Positions 17,841 through 27,871 are shown, numbered from the stretch's first letter. The stretch is 64,000 nt of DNA from Herminiimonas arsenicoxydans (GCA_000026125.1 CU207211.1:1054001-1118000); one strand, 5' to 3'. Numbers and translations: made by a program. Notes: generated by a model from the sequence alone, not told the origin.

Positions 17841-18803
17841 TTGACCCAATTCATTCAACTGCAGGAACAAGGCAAACAGACGATCGAGGATGAGTTGCTC
17901 GCAGGTTTGAACGCCTCTTGTGCCTATACTTCACCGAAGTTTTTATATGATGCCCTGGGTTCCAAACTGTTTGAAGCGATTTGCGAACTGCCGGAATACT
18001 ATCCGACCCGTACCGAGGCGGAAATTTTCAGCCGGCATGCGCGTGATATTGCACAGACGGTAGGCGCCGGAGCGACGCTGATCGATCTCGGCGCCGGCAA
18101 TTGTGCAAAAGCGGCGCGCCTGTTTCCGCAACTGCAGCCAGCGCAGTATGTTGCAGTCGACATCTCGGTCGAATTCCTGCACGAAGCCGTGAGTCGCCTG
18201 CAGCATCGCTTTCCTGCGATAGATATGGTCGCGGTCGGGATGGACTTTTCGACGGAACTGGTGTTGCCGAACGGCGTGCGAGAGGAAAACCGGCTGTTCT
18301 TTTATCCCGGTTCATCGATAGGAAACTTCACGCCGGAGCAGGCATTGGCATTCCTGCGGCGTTTGCAGGCAGCTTGTTCACAGGATGAGGGCGGCGCTGG
18401 CGGTTTATTGATAGGGGTCGATCTGCTGAAGGAAAAGTCGATACTGGATGCGGCGTATGATGATGCTCTGGGCGTGACGGCATCCTTCAATCTGAATTTG
18501 CTGTTGCATTTGAATCGTTTGCTGGGCGCGGATTTCGATGTGCGCGCATGGCGGCATTGCGGATTCTTTAACAGGAAATTGAGTCGCATAGAAATGCATC
18601 TGGAAGCCGTCACGAAACAGACGGTACGCTGGGCTGGCGGCATGCGTTGTTTCGAGCAGGGCGAACGTATTCATACCGAAAATAGTTACAAGTATACGCA
18701 GCAGGATTTTATCAATCTGCTGACGCAGGCCGGATTCAACAATGTTCGATGCTGGAGCGATCCCCAGCAGTGGTTCATGGTGTGCCATGCGCAGACGGCA
18801 TAG
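17841..18803 (+). CDS. egtD: L-histidine N-alpha-methyltransferase (ergothioneine biosynthesis)
   Basis: A 320-residue SAM methyltransferase that trimethylates histidine to hercynine, the first step of ergothioneine synthesis. Family features are FLYDALGSKLFEAICELPEYYPTR-type N-terminal residues, the SAM-binding LIDLGAGNCAKAARLF, an FYPGSSIGNFTPEQA segment and GLLIGVDLLKEK. Start is TTG with AAGGAG five bases upstream. egtB follows 107 bp downstream. Neither egtC nor egtE is in the window, as in many proteobacteria. Confidence 0.92.
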   Translation: MTQFIQLQEQGKQTIEDELLAGLNASCAYTSPKFLYDALGSKLFEAICELPEYYPTRTEAEIFSRHARDIAQTVGAGATLIDLGAGNCAKAARLFPQLQPAQYVAVDISVEFLHEAVSRLQHRFPAIDMVAVGMDFSTELVLPNGVREENRLFFYPGSSIGNFTPEQALAFLRRLQAACSQDEGGAGGLLIGVDLLKEKSILDAAYDDALGVTASFNLNLLLHLNRLLGADFDVRAWRHCGFFNRKLSRIEMHLEAVTKQTVRWAGGMRCFEQGERIHTENSYKYTQQDFINLLTQAGFNNVRCWSDPQQWFMVCHAQTA

Positions 18804-18910
18804 CGTGCAGGCTGGAACATTTTGGTGAAACACGCGGTCGAATCGGTTTCCGGTAAACGGCAAGGAAGTCATGTGCAGCAAATGACTCGCCATCAATATT
18901 GTGGACAAGC

Positions 18911-20161
18911 ATGAACGTACAGACAGCACGCAGCCATTTGCATGAGACTAGTGATTTGACGCTGCGTTTCGCCGCGGTACGTGCGCTCTCGGCTGCCTTG
19001 GCGGCACCCTTGTCGGCGGAAGATTGCTGTGCGCAATCGATGCCGGATGCCAGTCCCATCAAATGGCATCTGGCGCATACCAGCTGGTTTTTTGAAACCT
19101 TCATCCTTGAACGTTTTGAAGCGAATTTCCAGCCGCATCATCCCGCCTTTCGAGTGCTCTTCAACTCCTATTACAACGGTATAGGCGACAAGCATGCGCG
19201 TGCGCAGCGCGGTTTGCTGACGCGCCCCTCATTTGCGGAAGTACAGGCTTATCGCCGGGATGTCGATGCACGCATCACGGCATTGCTCGCACAGCCGCTG
19301 GCAGATGCTGCACATGCTGAACTCGCCGGTTTGCTGGAGCTGGGTTTGCAGCATGAGCAGCAGCATCAGGAATTGATGATGACCGATGTGCTGCATCTGC
19401 TGTGGTGCAATCCGCTGAAACCGGCGTATTGCGCTTCGCCGCATCCAGTTTCAGCAGCAGCGGGCGAATTGCAATGGCAGTCTTTCAAGGGCGGCGTGGT
19501 ACAGATCGGCCACGCCGACACCGGATTCTGTTTCGATAATGAAATGCCTGCACACCGGCAATTCATCGAACCCTATGCGCTGGCATCGCGTCTGGTGACG
19601 AATCGCGAATATCTGGCCTTTGTTGATGCAGGCGGCTATCAAAATCCGGCATGGTGGTTGTCGGAAGGATGGGATTGGGTACAGACGCAGCAATTGACGC
19701 AACCCTTGTACTGGCGCACAGACGATACTGCCGCGCGACAGGTATTTGGCCTCCACGGCTTGCAGTCGCTGGACCCGGATGCGGCGGCCACGCACATTTC
19801 CTATTTTGAAGCCGATGCCTATGCGCGCTGGACAGGTGCGCGCCTGCCTACCGAGGCAGAGTGGGAACATGCGGCCATGCAGTCTTCGGCAGCAGGAGCG
19901 ACAGCAAGACATGCTGCAACAGAATTGAAACAGCTGTTCGCTACTTGCTGGCAGTGGACTTCCAGCAGTTACGCGCCATATCCGGGTTATGCAACTGCGG
20001 CTGGTGCTTTGGGCGAGTACAACGGCAAGTTCATGTCGAATCAGTATGTGTTGCGCGGCTCTTCCTGCGTGACGCCGGAAGGACATAGCCGTGCAACTTA
20101 TCGCAATTTTTTCCCGGCGACGGCGCGCTGGCAGTTTTCCGGCATCCGGCTGGCGCGTTAG
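18911..20161 (+). CDS. egtB: Ergothioneine synthase EgtB (non-haem iron sulfoxide synthase)
   Basis: A 416-residue EgtB that joins hercynine to a thiol donor with O2. The N-terminal DinB-like domain carries the iron-binding histidines, in KWHLAHTSWFFETFIL and in LQHEQQHQELMMTDVL (HEQQH); the C-terminal half is a formylglycine-generating-enzyme/sulfatase-modifying fold (WEHAAMQ, WQWTSSSYAPYPGY, RGSSCVTPEGHSRATYRNFF). The ATG at 18911 (MNVQTARSH) is preferred over a TTG at 18899. Whether it uses cysteine or gamma-glutamylcysteine cannot be read safely from the sequence. Pairs with egtD. Confidence 0.92.
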   Translation: MNVQTARSHLHETSDLTLRFAAVRALSAALAAPLSAEDCCAQSMPDASPIKWHLAHTSWFFETFILERFEANFQPHHPAFRVLFNSYYNGIGDKHARAQRGLLTRPSFAEVQAYRRDVDARITALLAQPLADAAHAELAGLLELGLQHEQQHQELMMTDVLHLLWCNPLKPAYCASPHPVSAAAGELQWQSFKGGVVQIGHADTGFCFDNEMPAHRQFIEPYALASRLVTNREYLAFVDAGGYQNPAWWLSEGWDWVQTQQLTQPLYWRTDDTAARQVFGLHGLQSLDPDAAATHISYFEADAYARWTGARLPTEAEWEHAAMQSSAAGATARHAATELKQLFATCWQWTSSSYAPYPGYATAAGALGEYNGKFMSNQYVLRGSSCVTPEGHSRATYRNFFPATARWQFSGIRLAR

Positions 20162-20276
20162 TCAGACGCAAACCAGAAAAGCCTGAGCAAGATCGTGGCT
20201 ACGTCCTTGCGTCTTGATTAAAATTGGTTCTTGAGGCGGGATGAAACTGCAGCGATGGTTGTATCTCTGGCGACAT

Positions 20277-20307
20277 AAAAAAAGCCCTCATCTTCGAGGG
20301 CTTTTTT
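20277..20307. terminator. Bidirectional Rho-independent terminator
   Basis: GCCCTC (20284-20289) pairs with GAGGGC (20296-20301), flanked by A7 on the left and T6 on the right. It sits between egtB (rightward) and the OmpA-like gene (leftward) and can serve both. Confidence 0.9.
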
Positions 20308-20351
20308 ACTCTTGCGAGCAGCTGGTTTTGCAGCGGACGCTTTACCGCAAA

Positions 20352-21029
20352 TCAATATCGCTGTTGCTGTTGCTGTGGTTGCTGCGCTTGCTGTTCTGCC
20401 ACGTAGATTTCAACGCGGCGATTGCGTGCGCGACCGGCTTCATTGGCGTTGCTGGCGACCGGTTCACGGCTGCCGCGACCATCGACATGAATACGTTGCG
20501 GCGCTACGCCACGACCTGCCAGATAGTCACGCGTGCGCGAAGCGCGATCGAATGACAGCGGATTGTTGATGGCATCGCTGCCGGTGCTATCGGTATGGCC
20601 GATGATGGTGACGGTAGCCGCAGGATTGTCTACCAGGCCGGTAGCAAAGCGATCGAGAATAGGACGGAAGCTGGAATTGATGTCCGAGCGGCCGGTCGCG
20701 AACGAAATGTCGCTGGGGATATCAAGTTTCAGGCGGTTATCGGAAGTCTGTGTCACTTGTACGCCAGTACCTTGGGTAGCCTGTTCCATCGCGCGTTTCT
20801 GGTTTTCCATCCTGCTGGACCAGACATTGCCGGCAACTGCGCCGAGTATGCCGCCCACGGCAGCACCGCCCGCGATGTTTTTCGAGCCGCCGCCCACGCC
20901 GCCGATCAAGGCGCCCAGGCCTGCGCCTATGCCGGCACCTTGCGCGGTGCCGCGTTCTGTTGGAGACATATTGGCACAGCCGGAGAGAGCCAATATGGCG
21001 GCAAGACTGCCAATCATTAATGTGCGCAT
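20352..21029 (-). CDS. OmpA-family outer-membrane lipoprotein with glycine-zipper segment
   Basis: A 225-residue lipoprotein resembling YiaD. The signal peptide ends in the lipobox LSGC (lipidated Cys18). Residues about 30-67 form a Gly/Ala-rich zipper (GAGIGAGLGALIGG), and residues about 100-215 an OmpA-like peptidoglycan-binding domain with TIIGHTDSTGSD and LSFDRASRTRDYL, ending ARNRRVEIYV. It would anchor the outer membrane to peptidoglycan. The tail is unusually Gln-rich (QAQQPQQQQQRY). It has its own terminator downstream at 20277-20307. Confidence 0.93.
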   Translation of the reverse strand: MRTLMIGSLAAILALSGCANMSPTERGTAQGAGIGAGLGALIGGVGGGSKNIAGGAAVGGILGAVAGNVWSSRMENQKRAMEQATQGTGVQVTQTSDNRLKLDIPSDISFATGRSDINSSFRPILDRFATGLVDNPAATVTIIGHTDSTGSDAINNPLSFDRASRTRDYLAGRGVAPQRIHVDGRGSREPVASNANEAGRARNRRVEIYVAEQQAQQPQQQQQRY

Positions 21030-21289
21030 GACGTTTCCTTGTAAGAATTTATTGAAATGATGTGCTTGCTACCGATCGGAGAATGGAAAGTTTGATGCCA
21101 CTCACCATCGATCAGGCAAACGCAATAGTTGGATTGCGGCACGGCTTTTTGGTGCCCGATGCAGCAACTTATTTGTTTCGAGTAAATATAACGCAGCCAG
21201 CATGAATGCGTTGACGCAGGAAGACAATCGCTGCATTTGTTAACAATCGTTTTGTTATTGTCCTCGATCGTGTGTGCGGGAAGGCAATA

Positions 21290-21321
21290 ACAAAAGGAGA
21301 AATCACCTCGGTGATTTCTCC
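21290..21321 (-). terminator. Rho-independent terminator of the BON lipoprotein gene
   Basis: GGAGAAATCACC (21296-21307) and GGTGATTTCTCC (21310-21321) form a 12-bp stem with a tiny loop; read leftward it is followed by TTTTGTTATTG. It starts 9 bp past the stop codon of the BON gene. The rest of 21030-21289 holds only the presumed promoter of the OmpA-like gene; I see no gene there. Confidence 0.85.
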
Positions 21322-21329
21322 GGCCATGT

Positions 21330-21641
21330 TTATTTTTGACGCAAATCGTTTTTAACCGCTTGTACGCCTTTGACGCCACGCGCTACTGCACCAGCTTTGG
21401 CGATATCCTGTTTTTCACTGACGAAACCGCTCAATTGAACTGTGCCTTTAAAGGTTTCCACATTGATTTCAGCGGATTTCAAGCCAGGCTCGTTCAGGAT
21501 GGCTGCTTTTACCTTGGTGGTGAGGACGCTGTCTTCAATGTATTCAGCTGTTCCTTCTTTTTTATCAGTCGAGGCGCAACCGACAACAGCGGTCAGCATC
21601 AGGGCAGCGAACAGTGTGGTAATCCATTTTGATTTAGTCAT
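21330..21641 (-). CDS. BON-domain lipoprotein (OsmY-like)
   Basis: A 103-residue protein with a signal peptide ending in a lipobox (TAVVGC, Cys22) and one BON domain (about 35-100: IEDSVLTTKVKAAILNEPG, then VETFKGTVQLSGFVSEKQD). BON domains bind phospholipid or other envelope components and are common in osmotic- or envelope-stress proteins. It is transcribed leftward and ends in its own terminator, so it is monocistronic. Physiological role here is inferred only. Confidence 0.9.
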   Translation of the reverse strand: MTKSKWITTLFAALMLTAVVGCASTDKKEGTAEYIEDSVLTTKVKAAILNEPGLKSAEINVETFKGTVQLSGFVSEKQDIAKAGAVARGVKGVQAVKNDLRQK

Positions 21642-22030
21642 GATTTTTCTCCGGTTAGTTTATCTTTGCAGCCGGCGATACTCGTTTGAGTGGCGCCGCG
21701 TACTATATGAATGTCGCAACTGCATGCAATTCATGAAGTTAGCTGCCGACGTTTGCATATAAGCAAGGCGCGTCGATGAGGCAAAGATTACCGAGATGCA
21801 ATGGGGTGGTCTGTGCGCTAACGAACACAGTTTGATAATGTGCTTCCCCTGAAAAATATTTATTGACGTCAATATTCCAGAGCCGATTTTCTGTTGTAGA
21901 GAAGTGGTTTGTAGCGGCTTTATTCATTGCGCATGCAATCAGGATGCATGTTGCAGAGTATGAAAAAAGCCTGCCCATCAATCAGATAGGCAGGCTTTTT
22001 TAAAAGCGGAGAAATTCATCGATCCATCGA
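21642..22030. other. Intergenic region upstream of the BON gene
   Basis: 389 bp with no gene. It should contain the BON-gene promoter near its left end and, at 21963-22001, the gshA terminator. The stretch 21700-21950 is A+T-richer than the flanks and shows no other structure I can name. Confidence 0.5.
21963..22001. terminator. Bidirectional Rho-independent terminator downstream of gshA
   Basis: GCCTGCC (21969-21975) pairs with GGCAGGC (21989-21995), flanked by A6 on the left and T6 on the right. It lies 29 bp past the gshA stop in the leftward direction. Confidence 0.9.
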
Positions 22031-23617
22031 TCAATCGCACAGTTGCTGCGGCGTCCTTGTGCTGTAGGCAAGAACGAAAGCATCGAAATCGTCGCTCTGC
22101 GTACGTTCCATCTCGGCTTGTGCAGCAATGGAGTCCTGCGCCAGCGTATTGAAATAGGCATTTTCTTCCGTGCTTAATGGACGTGCACGGAAGTATTCGG
22201 CATGCGCAATACTCTGGCGCATGCCGAATTGCTCGAATGATTGATCGGTCGTTTGCAGTTCCGCCAGTACCCGTGCGGAAGGCGTCAACTCGGGATGCAG
22301 CAGTTTTTCTTTTTGCGTGGCGAGTGCGCGCGTGTGTGGCTGATCCTTGCTGGTGGCGTCCAGTACATGGGCGACTGCCTGAATTTTCTCCAGCAGTTCC
22401 AGTCCCCAGGCCTGCAATGCGATCGGAGCGCCGTCGCGTTGCAGGAGCAGACCGGGGCGACGCCCTTGCTTGACGGTGCGGGCGAAGTTTTCCGTTTTTT
22501 CGCGATGGCTGGCTTCATCCGTGAACGGACTTTCATCTAAGGCACAGAACAGCAGGAAGGCGTCGAGGAAGCGCGAGGTTTCGAGGCTGATGCCGAGCGG
22601 CTCGAACGGATCGATATCCATGCAGCGCACTTCGATATATTGCACGCCGCGTGCGCATAGCGCTTCGACCGGCCGTTCGCCGCTGTTGATCACGCGTTTG
22701 GGACGGATCGTGGCGTAATACTCATTTTCTATTTGCAGCAGATTGGTATTGAGCTGTATCCACTCGCCATCGCGCCGGGTACCGATGGCTTCATAGGCAG
22801 GATAGGGCTGGCGCACTGCGCGCGACAGACTGCGCATATAACTTTCCAGATCGTTATACGGCTGCATCAAACCGGCTTGTGCATCATTCTGATAACCGAG
22901 ATCGCTCATGCGCAAACTGGTCGCATAAGGCAGGTACAGCGTATCGTCTGACAGCGTTTCCAGTTCGTGCTGGCGACCGCGCAGGAAGTGCATCGATAGC
23001 GCCGGCGAAGCGCCGAACAGATACATCAGCAGCCAGCTGTAACGATGAAAGTTGCGTATCAGTGCGATATAGCTTTCGGATTGAAAGGTCTTGTCGTCTG
23101 CCGTACTGTTTGCGTCTTTTTTCAAGACGCGCCACAGGTCTTCCGACAGCGAATAGTTGTAGTGCAGGCCGGCGATGCATTGCATGGCCTTGCCGTAGCG
23201 TAGCGCAAGGCCGCGCCGGTAAACGTGCTTGATCATGCCGATATGCGAGGTGCCATACCAGGCGATGGGAATGTCCGCCTCATCCGGCAAGATGCACGGC
23301 ATGGACTGACTCCACAATAATTCATGTTCCAGTCTGGCATTGGTGAAGCGATGAATGCGATCCAGCTCATCCAGTACGGTGGCGATATCATGTTCTGCAG
23401 GGGTGATGAATTCCAGCAGGGATTCGGAATAATCGGTGGTGATGTGCGGATTGGTTAATGCAGAACCGAGTGCAGCCGGATGCGGATCAAGGGCGAGACG
23501 GCCCTGCATGTCGACGCGCAGGGTTTCCCGTTCTATGCCGCGGCGTCCCTGATCCAGCAAGCTGCGATGCGCATCGCTTGCCACTAGCGCGAGTCGGCGC
23601 GTGAATAAATTACTCAA
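22031..23617 (-). CDS. gshA: Glutamate-cysteine ligase (proteobacterial type)
   Basis: A 528-residue gamma-glutamylcysteine synthetase of the E. coli GshA type (518). It joins Glu and Cys in an ATP-dependent step, the first of glutathione synthesis. Matching segments include [12 protein letters not shown], the [13 protein letters not shown] substrate region, [11 protein letters not shown] and [18 protein letters not shown]. Translation starts at TTG with AGAGGA seven bases upstream; no ATG is available near the start of homology. gshB is not in the window. Its product, gamma-glutamylcysteine, is also a possible EgtB substrate; egtB is about 2 kb away on the other strand. Confidence 0.94.
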   Translation of the reverse strand: MSNLFTRRLALVASDAHRSLLDQGRRGIERETLRVDMQGRLALDPHPAALGSALTNPHITTDYSESLLEFITPAEHDIATVLDELDRIHRFTNARLEHELLWSQSMPCILPDEADIPIAWYGTSHIGMIKHVYRRGLALRYGKAMQCIAGLHYNYSLSEDLWRVLKKDANSTADDKTFQSESYIALIRNFHRYSWLLMYLFGASPALSMHFLRGRQHELETLSDDTLYLPYATSLRMSDLGYQNDAQAGLMQPYNDLESYMRSLSRAVRQPYPAYEAIGTRRDGEWIQLNTNLLQIENEYYATIRPKRVINSGERPVEALCARGVQYIEVRCMDIDPFEPLGISLETSRFLDAFLLFCALDESPFTDEASHREKTENFARTVKQGRRPGLLLQRDGAPIALQAWGLELLEKIQAVAHVLDATSKDQPHTRALATQKEKLLHPELTPSARVLAELQTTDQSFEQFGMRQSIAHAEYFRARPLSTEENAYFNTLAQDSIAAQAEMERTQSDDFDAFVLAYSTRTPQQLCD

Positions 23618-23780
23618 TTGGTGATCCTCTATCGATATTCCGTCTGTTCAAGAGCGGCAACTTTGGCGGAAGAATAACCGAAAATGAATGATCAGGTAGG
23701 GTGACAGATTTTTTGGGGCAGAGAATAACAATATGAATGAATTTTGCGATCCAATGATGTGGATCAAAATATCAAAGACG

Positions 23781-23803
23781 GGCCGCAAGGTTTATTTGCG
23801 GCC
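23781..23803 (-). terminator. Hairpin spanning the ygiQ stop codon, weak terminator candidate
   Basis: GGCCGCAA (23781-23788) pairs with TTGCGGCC (23796-23803), with the leftward stop codon in the loop. Read leftward the following bases are CGTCTTTGATATTTTG, only moderately T-rich. It may terminate or protect the 3' end of the ygiQ mRNA. Confidence 0.4.
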
Positions 23804-26083
23804 GCCCTTTGCTGCAACGGCCATACCCTTGCGTGCAGGTTTTGCCGCAACGATCACGCGACCAGTCGTGCTGTGCGCAACCGGTGTGCGCTGAACGGCA
23901 CCGCCTGGACGCGGCTTGTTCTGGCCGAATTTTTTTGCGAGTTGATTCGGTCCCGGCGTTTCGCGACGACGTTCTGCAATCGCCTGACTACGGTTGCCGG
24001 CATCATGGCGCGGAACAAGGTGATGCTCGCCGCTGCCGATCAAATCGCTGCGTCCCATGCGTTGCAGGCCTTCGCGCAGGATTTCCCAGTTGTCCGGATC
24101 GTGGTAACGCAGGAAGGCCTTGTGCAGCTTGCGGATTTTTCCGGTGCGGACGGTTTCGACCGCTTCCGAATCTTGCGTCACTTTGCGCAAAGGGTTTTTG
24201 CGTGTGTGATACATCGTCGTTGCCAGCGCCATGGGCGTCGGCATGAAGGTTTGCACCTGATCGAGACGGAAGTTGTTTTTCTTCAGCCACAATGCCAGGT
24301 TCAGCATGTCTTCATCTGTGGTGCCGGGATGCGCGGCGATGAAGTAGGGGATCAGATACTGTTCCTTGCCGGCTTCCTTCGAATATTTTTCGAACAGTTC
24401 CTTGAACTTGTCGTAGGCGCCCATGCCCGGCTTCATCATCTTCGACAGCGGTCCTTCTTCCGAATGTTCCGGGGCGATCTTCAGCAGGCCGCCTATGTGG
24501 TGCGTGACCAGCTCCTTCACATATTCCGGCGAACGTACGGCAAGGTCGTAACGCAGGCCGGAGCTGACGAGGATTTTCTTGATGCCGGGAATCGCGCGTG
24601 CCTTGCGATACAACTGGATCAGCTTGCTGTGATCGGTGCCCAGGTTGGAACAAATGCTCGGATACACGCATGACAGGCGACGGCATGACTCTTCAATGCG
24701 CTTGTCCTTGCAGGCGAGGCGATACATGTTCGCGGTCGGGCCGCCCAGATCGGAAATCGTACCGGTGAAACCTTTGGTCTTGTCGCGTATCAGTTCGATT
24801 TCGCGCAGGATGGATGGCTCCGAACGGCTCTGGATGATGCGACCCTCATGTTCGGTAATCGAACAGAAAGTGCAGCCGCCAAAGCAGCCGCGCATGATGT
24901 TGACCGAGAAGCGGATCATTTCCCACGCAGGAATGTTTGCCTTGCCATAGCTTGGATGCGGTGCGCGTGCATAGTTCATGTCGTACACGCCATCCATCTC
25001 ATCCATCGCCAGCGGCAGCGGCGGCGGGTTGAGCCACACGTCGCGTTCGCCGTGTGCCTGGACCAGGGCGCGTGCATTGCCGGGATTGGATTCCAGATGG
25101 AATACGCGCGATGCATGCGCATATAAAACCGGATCGTCCTTGATCACTTCGTAGGAAGGCAGGCGCACGACGGTCTTGTTGCGCACTTCCTTCTCTGCTT
25201 CGCGCCGCTCTTCGCGGCTCATGATCTTGATGACTTTGACGGCGGGTTCGACGGGGGCGACCGGTGAGGCATCGTCGGTTTTGCAGCCTTCCGTATTCTT
25301 CATCTTCATTTCATACGGATCGGGATGTGCTTCCACTTTGCCCGGCGTATCGACACGCGTGGAATTGGCTTCCGTCCATTCCGGGGTCGGTTTCCAGCCC
25401 GATGGCACCATGAATGCGGTGCCGCGCAGGTCGCGTATGGAAGAAATCGGTTCGCCGGCGGCGACGCGATGGGTCAGATCGACCAGCGCACGCTCTGCGT
25501 TACCGAAGATCAGGATGTCGGCTTTTGAATCCGGCAGCACCGAGCGGCGCACCTTGTCCGACCAGTAATCGTAATGTGCGATGCGGCGCAGGCTGGCTTC
25601 GATACTGCCGATGACGACGTTGACGCCAGGGTAAGCTTCACGAACACGCTGCGAATAGACCGTCAGCGCGCGATCCGGGCGCTTGTTGGCTACACCATGC
25701 GGTGTGTAGGCATCATCGGAACGTATCTTGCGGTCCGCCGTATAACGGTTGACCATCGAGTCCATATTGCCGGCTGTGATGCCGAAATACAGATTCGGTT
25801 TGCCGAGTACGCGGAACGGCTCGGCCGACAGCCAGTCCGGCTGGCTGATAATGCCGACGCGAAATCCCTGCGATTCCAGCAAGCGTCCGATCAGCGCCAT
25901 GCCAAAACTTGGATGATCGATGTAGGCATCGCCGGTCACCAGAATGACATCGCAGCTATCCCAGCCGAGTACATCCATCTCGGCCCGTGACATTGGCAGG
26001 AAGGGTGCAGGTTTGACTGCCGTCTTGCCGTTGGGCGAACGTTTGACGGGATAGGAAAACAGATTTTTTGGCTGAGCGCTCAT
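23792..26083 (-). CDS. YgiQ-family radical SAM protein
   Basis: A 763-residue member of UPF0313/YgiQ. The radical-SAM cluster motif CxxxCxxC is Cys400, Cys404 and Cys407 (GCFGGCTFC). The N-terminal part ([31 protein letters not shown]) is a cobalamin-binding-like fold typical of the family; the C-terminal tail is basic and low-complexity. Reaction and substrate are not established for this family. The ATG at 26083 (MSAQPKNLF) is preferred; an open frame continues 41 codons further up with no similarity. A charged segment at about 250-310 is a likely linker. Confidence 0.88.
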   Translation of the reverse strand: MSAQPKNLFSYPVKRSPNGKTAVKPAPFLPMSRAEMDVLGWDSCDVILVTGDAYIDHPSFGMALIGRLLESQGFRVGIISQPDWLSAEPFRVLGKPNLYFGITAGNMDSMVNRYTADRKIRSDDAYTPHGVANKRPDRALTVYSQRVREAYPGVNVVIGSIEASLRRIAHYDYWSDKVRRSVLPDSKADILIFGNAERALVDLTHRVAAGEPISSIRDLRGTAFMVPSGWKPTPEWTEANSTRVDTPGKVEAHPDPYEMKMKNTEGCKTDDASPVAPVEPAVKVIKIMSREERREAEKEVRNKTVVRLPSYEVIKDDPVLYAHASRVFHLESNPGNARALVQAHGERDVWLNPPPLPLAMDEMDGVYDMNYARAPHPSYGKANIPAWEMIRFSVNIMRGCFGGCTFCSITEHEGRIIQSRSEPSILREIELIRDKTKGFTGTISDLGGPTANMYRLACKDKRIEESCRRLSCVYPSICSNLGTDHSKLIQLYRKARAIPGIKKILVSSGLRYDLAVRSPEYVKELVTHHIGGLLKIAPEHSEEGPLSKMMKPGMGAYDKFKELFEKYSKEAGKEQYLIPYFIAAHPGTTDEDMLNLALWLKKNNFRLDQVQTFMPTPMALATTMYHTRKNPLRKVTQDSEAVETVRTGKIRKLHKAFLRYHDPDNWEILREGLQRMGRSDLIGSGEHHLVPRHDAGNRSQAIAERRRETPGPNQLAKKFGQNKPRPGGAVQRTPVAHSTTGRVIVAAKPARKGMAVAAKGGRK

Positions 26084-26381
26084 GGAATGCAATATTGGAA
26101 ATGACGTGGCCGGAGGGCTGTCATGTCGCCGTTGGCGAAGAAGGCCACAGTATGACAGCTTTGGCCGATCACAACGATATCGGGATTGCGATAAGCCTAC
26201 TTTCAATTTAAACGCAAAGATAAAGTTGTCTTAAAAGAAAACAATTGTTAACGGAATGCAAACTATGCTCAGCTTTTCCATTTTTGCGTCGATATACCTT
26301 ATACGATCGTGGCAAGTTCATAAAGGATGTTGTCAATGCGATCATCTTTCAGGATCGGCTTGATAAAAATAAGGATCTATC
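26084..26381. other. Divergent intergenic region (ygiQ / 26382 gene)
   Basis: 298 bp with no gene. A+T-rich around 26200-26300 (AAAGAAAACAATTGTTAACGG at its core contains the palindrome AACAATTGTT), so promoters for both divergent genes probably lie there. No factor-specific operator was recognised. Confidence 0.4.
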
Positions 26382-27059
26382 ATGACTACCATTGCAAACA
26401 GTATCGCAAACAGCGCGCCACGCCCGGCCGTGACACCTGCCGCTGTCGCATCCACGCGCGAGAATACATCCCGCCAAACCGAGAAAACCGATGTGCCGTC
26501 TGGCGACAAGGTAACGCTGGGCGAGCCGGTGACAACAGATGCCGGCACTTACCCGAACCCGCGCACCAGTCCTTCGCAAACGCATACGGATTCTGTGCAA
26601 GCGCGCACGGACATAGCGACCATGCTGGAAGAATCCAATCGCAAGGTACAGGAAATCATCAATCTGATTCTGCCGTTGATGACGCAGCAGGGATTGGATA
26701 TCGCCAAAGTAATCAGCGGCGAGCAAAAACTGACTGCCGATGCGGCCTCGATAGAAAAAGCCAGGGCGGCAATTGCCGAAGATGGGGAGATGGGTGTGCG
26801 TCAGGTTGCCGAACGCATCCTGAATTTTTCCAAGGCTTCCATTGGTGATGACCCTGCAAAGCTGGCGGCAGTGCGTGCAGCGGTTGAAAAAGGCTTCAAG
26901 CAGGCGACCGAAATGCTGGGAGGCAAGCTGCCTGAAATCAGCCAGCAAACATACGCAGCCGTGATGGCACAGTTCGATCAATGGGAAAGCGAAGGCATTC
27001 CTTCCGGGAACGTGAGCCTGGCACCGAAAGCAGCGACGGTCGACAGCAAGGCTGCCTGA
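26382..27059 (+). CDS. Unrecognised 225-residue protein with DUF5610-like C-terminal region
   Basis: No signal peptide and no membrane segment. Residues 1-75 are Ala/Pro/Thr/Ser-rich and look disordered, like the N-terminus of a flagellar or secreted accessory protein. Residues about 75-200 are helical (MLEESNRKVQEIINLIL, VRAAVEKGFKQATEMLGGKL, SQQTYAAVMAQFDQWES). The last segment resembles my memory of DUF5610, found in proteins of unknown role, some near flagellar genes. It stands alone, with its own upstream region, just before a pseudouridine-synthase homologue. A weak family match; function unknown. Confidence 0.6.
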   Translation: MTTIANSIANSAPRPAVTPAAVASTRENTSRQTEKTDVPSGDKVTLGEPVTTDAGTYPNPRTSPSQTHTDSVQARTDIATMLEESNRKVQEIINLILPLMTQQGLDIAKVISGEQKLTADAASIEKARAAIAEDGEMGVRQVAERILNFSKASIGDDPAKLAAVRAAVEKGFKQATEMLGGKLPEISQQTYAAVMAQFDQWESEGIPSGNVSLAPKAATVDSKAA

Positions 27060-27157
27060 CTTTGCACAAGTTTTGATGTACACAGGCAGGCACTAAAACG
27101 CTTGCGATAGATGTGCGGCAGGCTGACAATAGCCATCTTTTTTCAGATTGCCAGCAC

Positions 27158-27871
27158 ATGACTGATTCCATACGCCTCGCCAAGCGCGTCGCCGACGCCG
27201 TGCCATGTTCGCGTCGTGAGGCCGAGCAATATATTGAAGGCGGTTGGGTGACGGTGGACGGCGTTGTGATTGAGGAGCCCGGGCACCGGGTTTCACCACA
27301 GCAGGCGATTCACCTTTCTCCCGACGCAACGCTGGTTGCCATCAACCCTGTCACTATCCTGCTGCACAAGCCGGCCGGCATCGATGCGGATGCCGCCTTG
27401 CGACTGATCACACCGGAAAACCTGTATGCGGAAGATCGTTCCGGCATACGCTTTCTGAAAAAACATACCAGCGAATTGAAGCCTGTCGATGTACTGGAAA
27501 CATATGCCAGCGGCCTCATGGTCTTCACGCAGGATTGGCATGTTGCGCGCAAGCTGGTTGATGATGCGGCAACGGTAGAGCAGGAATACATTGCGGAAGT
27601 CAGCGGCGATCTGATACCGAATGGCCTGGCACTGCTGAACCATGGCTTGAATTTCAATGGCAAGCCTTTGGCTCCTATCAAGGTCAGCTGGCAAAATGAA
27701 ACGCGCCTGCGCTTCGCATTGAAGGCCGGCCGGCGCGGTCAGATTGCACACATGTGTGAAATGGTGGGCCTGAAATTGCTCAATCTGAAGCGCATCCGTA
27801 TTGCCCGCCTTCCGATGGCCAGTTTGCCAGCCGGGCAATGGCGTTACCTGAAAGGGTATGAGCGGTTCTGA
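27158..27871 (+). CDS. RsuA/RluF-family pseudouridine synthase homologue lacking the catalytic Asp
   Basis: A 237-residue protein with an N-terminal S4 RNA-binding domain (about 5-55: LAKRVADAVPCSRREAEQYI) and a pseudouridine-synthase fold (ILLHKPAGID at about 67-76; VEQEYIAEVSGDL; KAGRRGQIAHMCEMVGLKLLNLKRIRI). In RsuA, RluB, RluE and RluF the catalytic site reads G-R-L-D before xxTxGLLLFT; here the aligned residues are DVLETYASGLMVFT, so the Asp is Glu114 and the Arg is Val112. The fold is otherwise complete. It may be an RNA-binding protein without isomerase activity, or use Glu. The ATG at 27158 is preferred to an upstream in-frame start at 27113. Confidence 0.85.
   Translation: MTDSIRLAKRVADAVPCSRREAEQYIEGGWVTVDGVVIEEPGHRVSPQQAIHLSPDATLVAINPVTILLHKPAGIDADAALRLITPENLYAEDRSGIRFLKKHTSELKPVDVLETYASGLMVFTQDWHVARKLVDDAATVEQEYIAEVSGDLIPNGLALLNHGLNFNGKPLAPIKVSWQNETRLRFALKAGRRGQIAHMCEMVGLKLLNLKRIRIARLPMASLPAGQWRYLKGYERF

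Noticed and set aside
17620..17844. 74-codon ORF upstream of egtD
   Set aside because: No ribosome site at its start, no recognisable domain, and it overlaps the well-supported TTG start of egtD.
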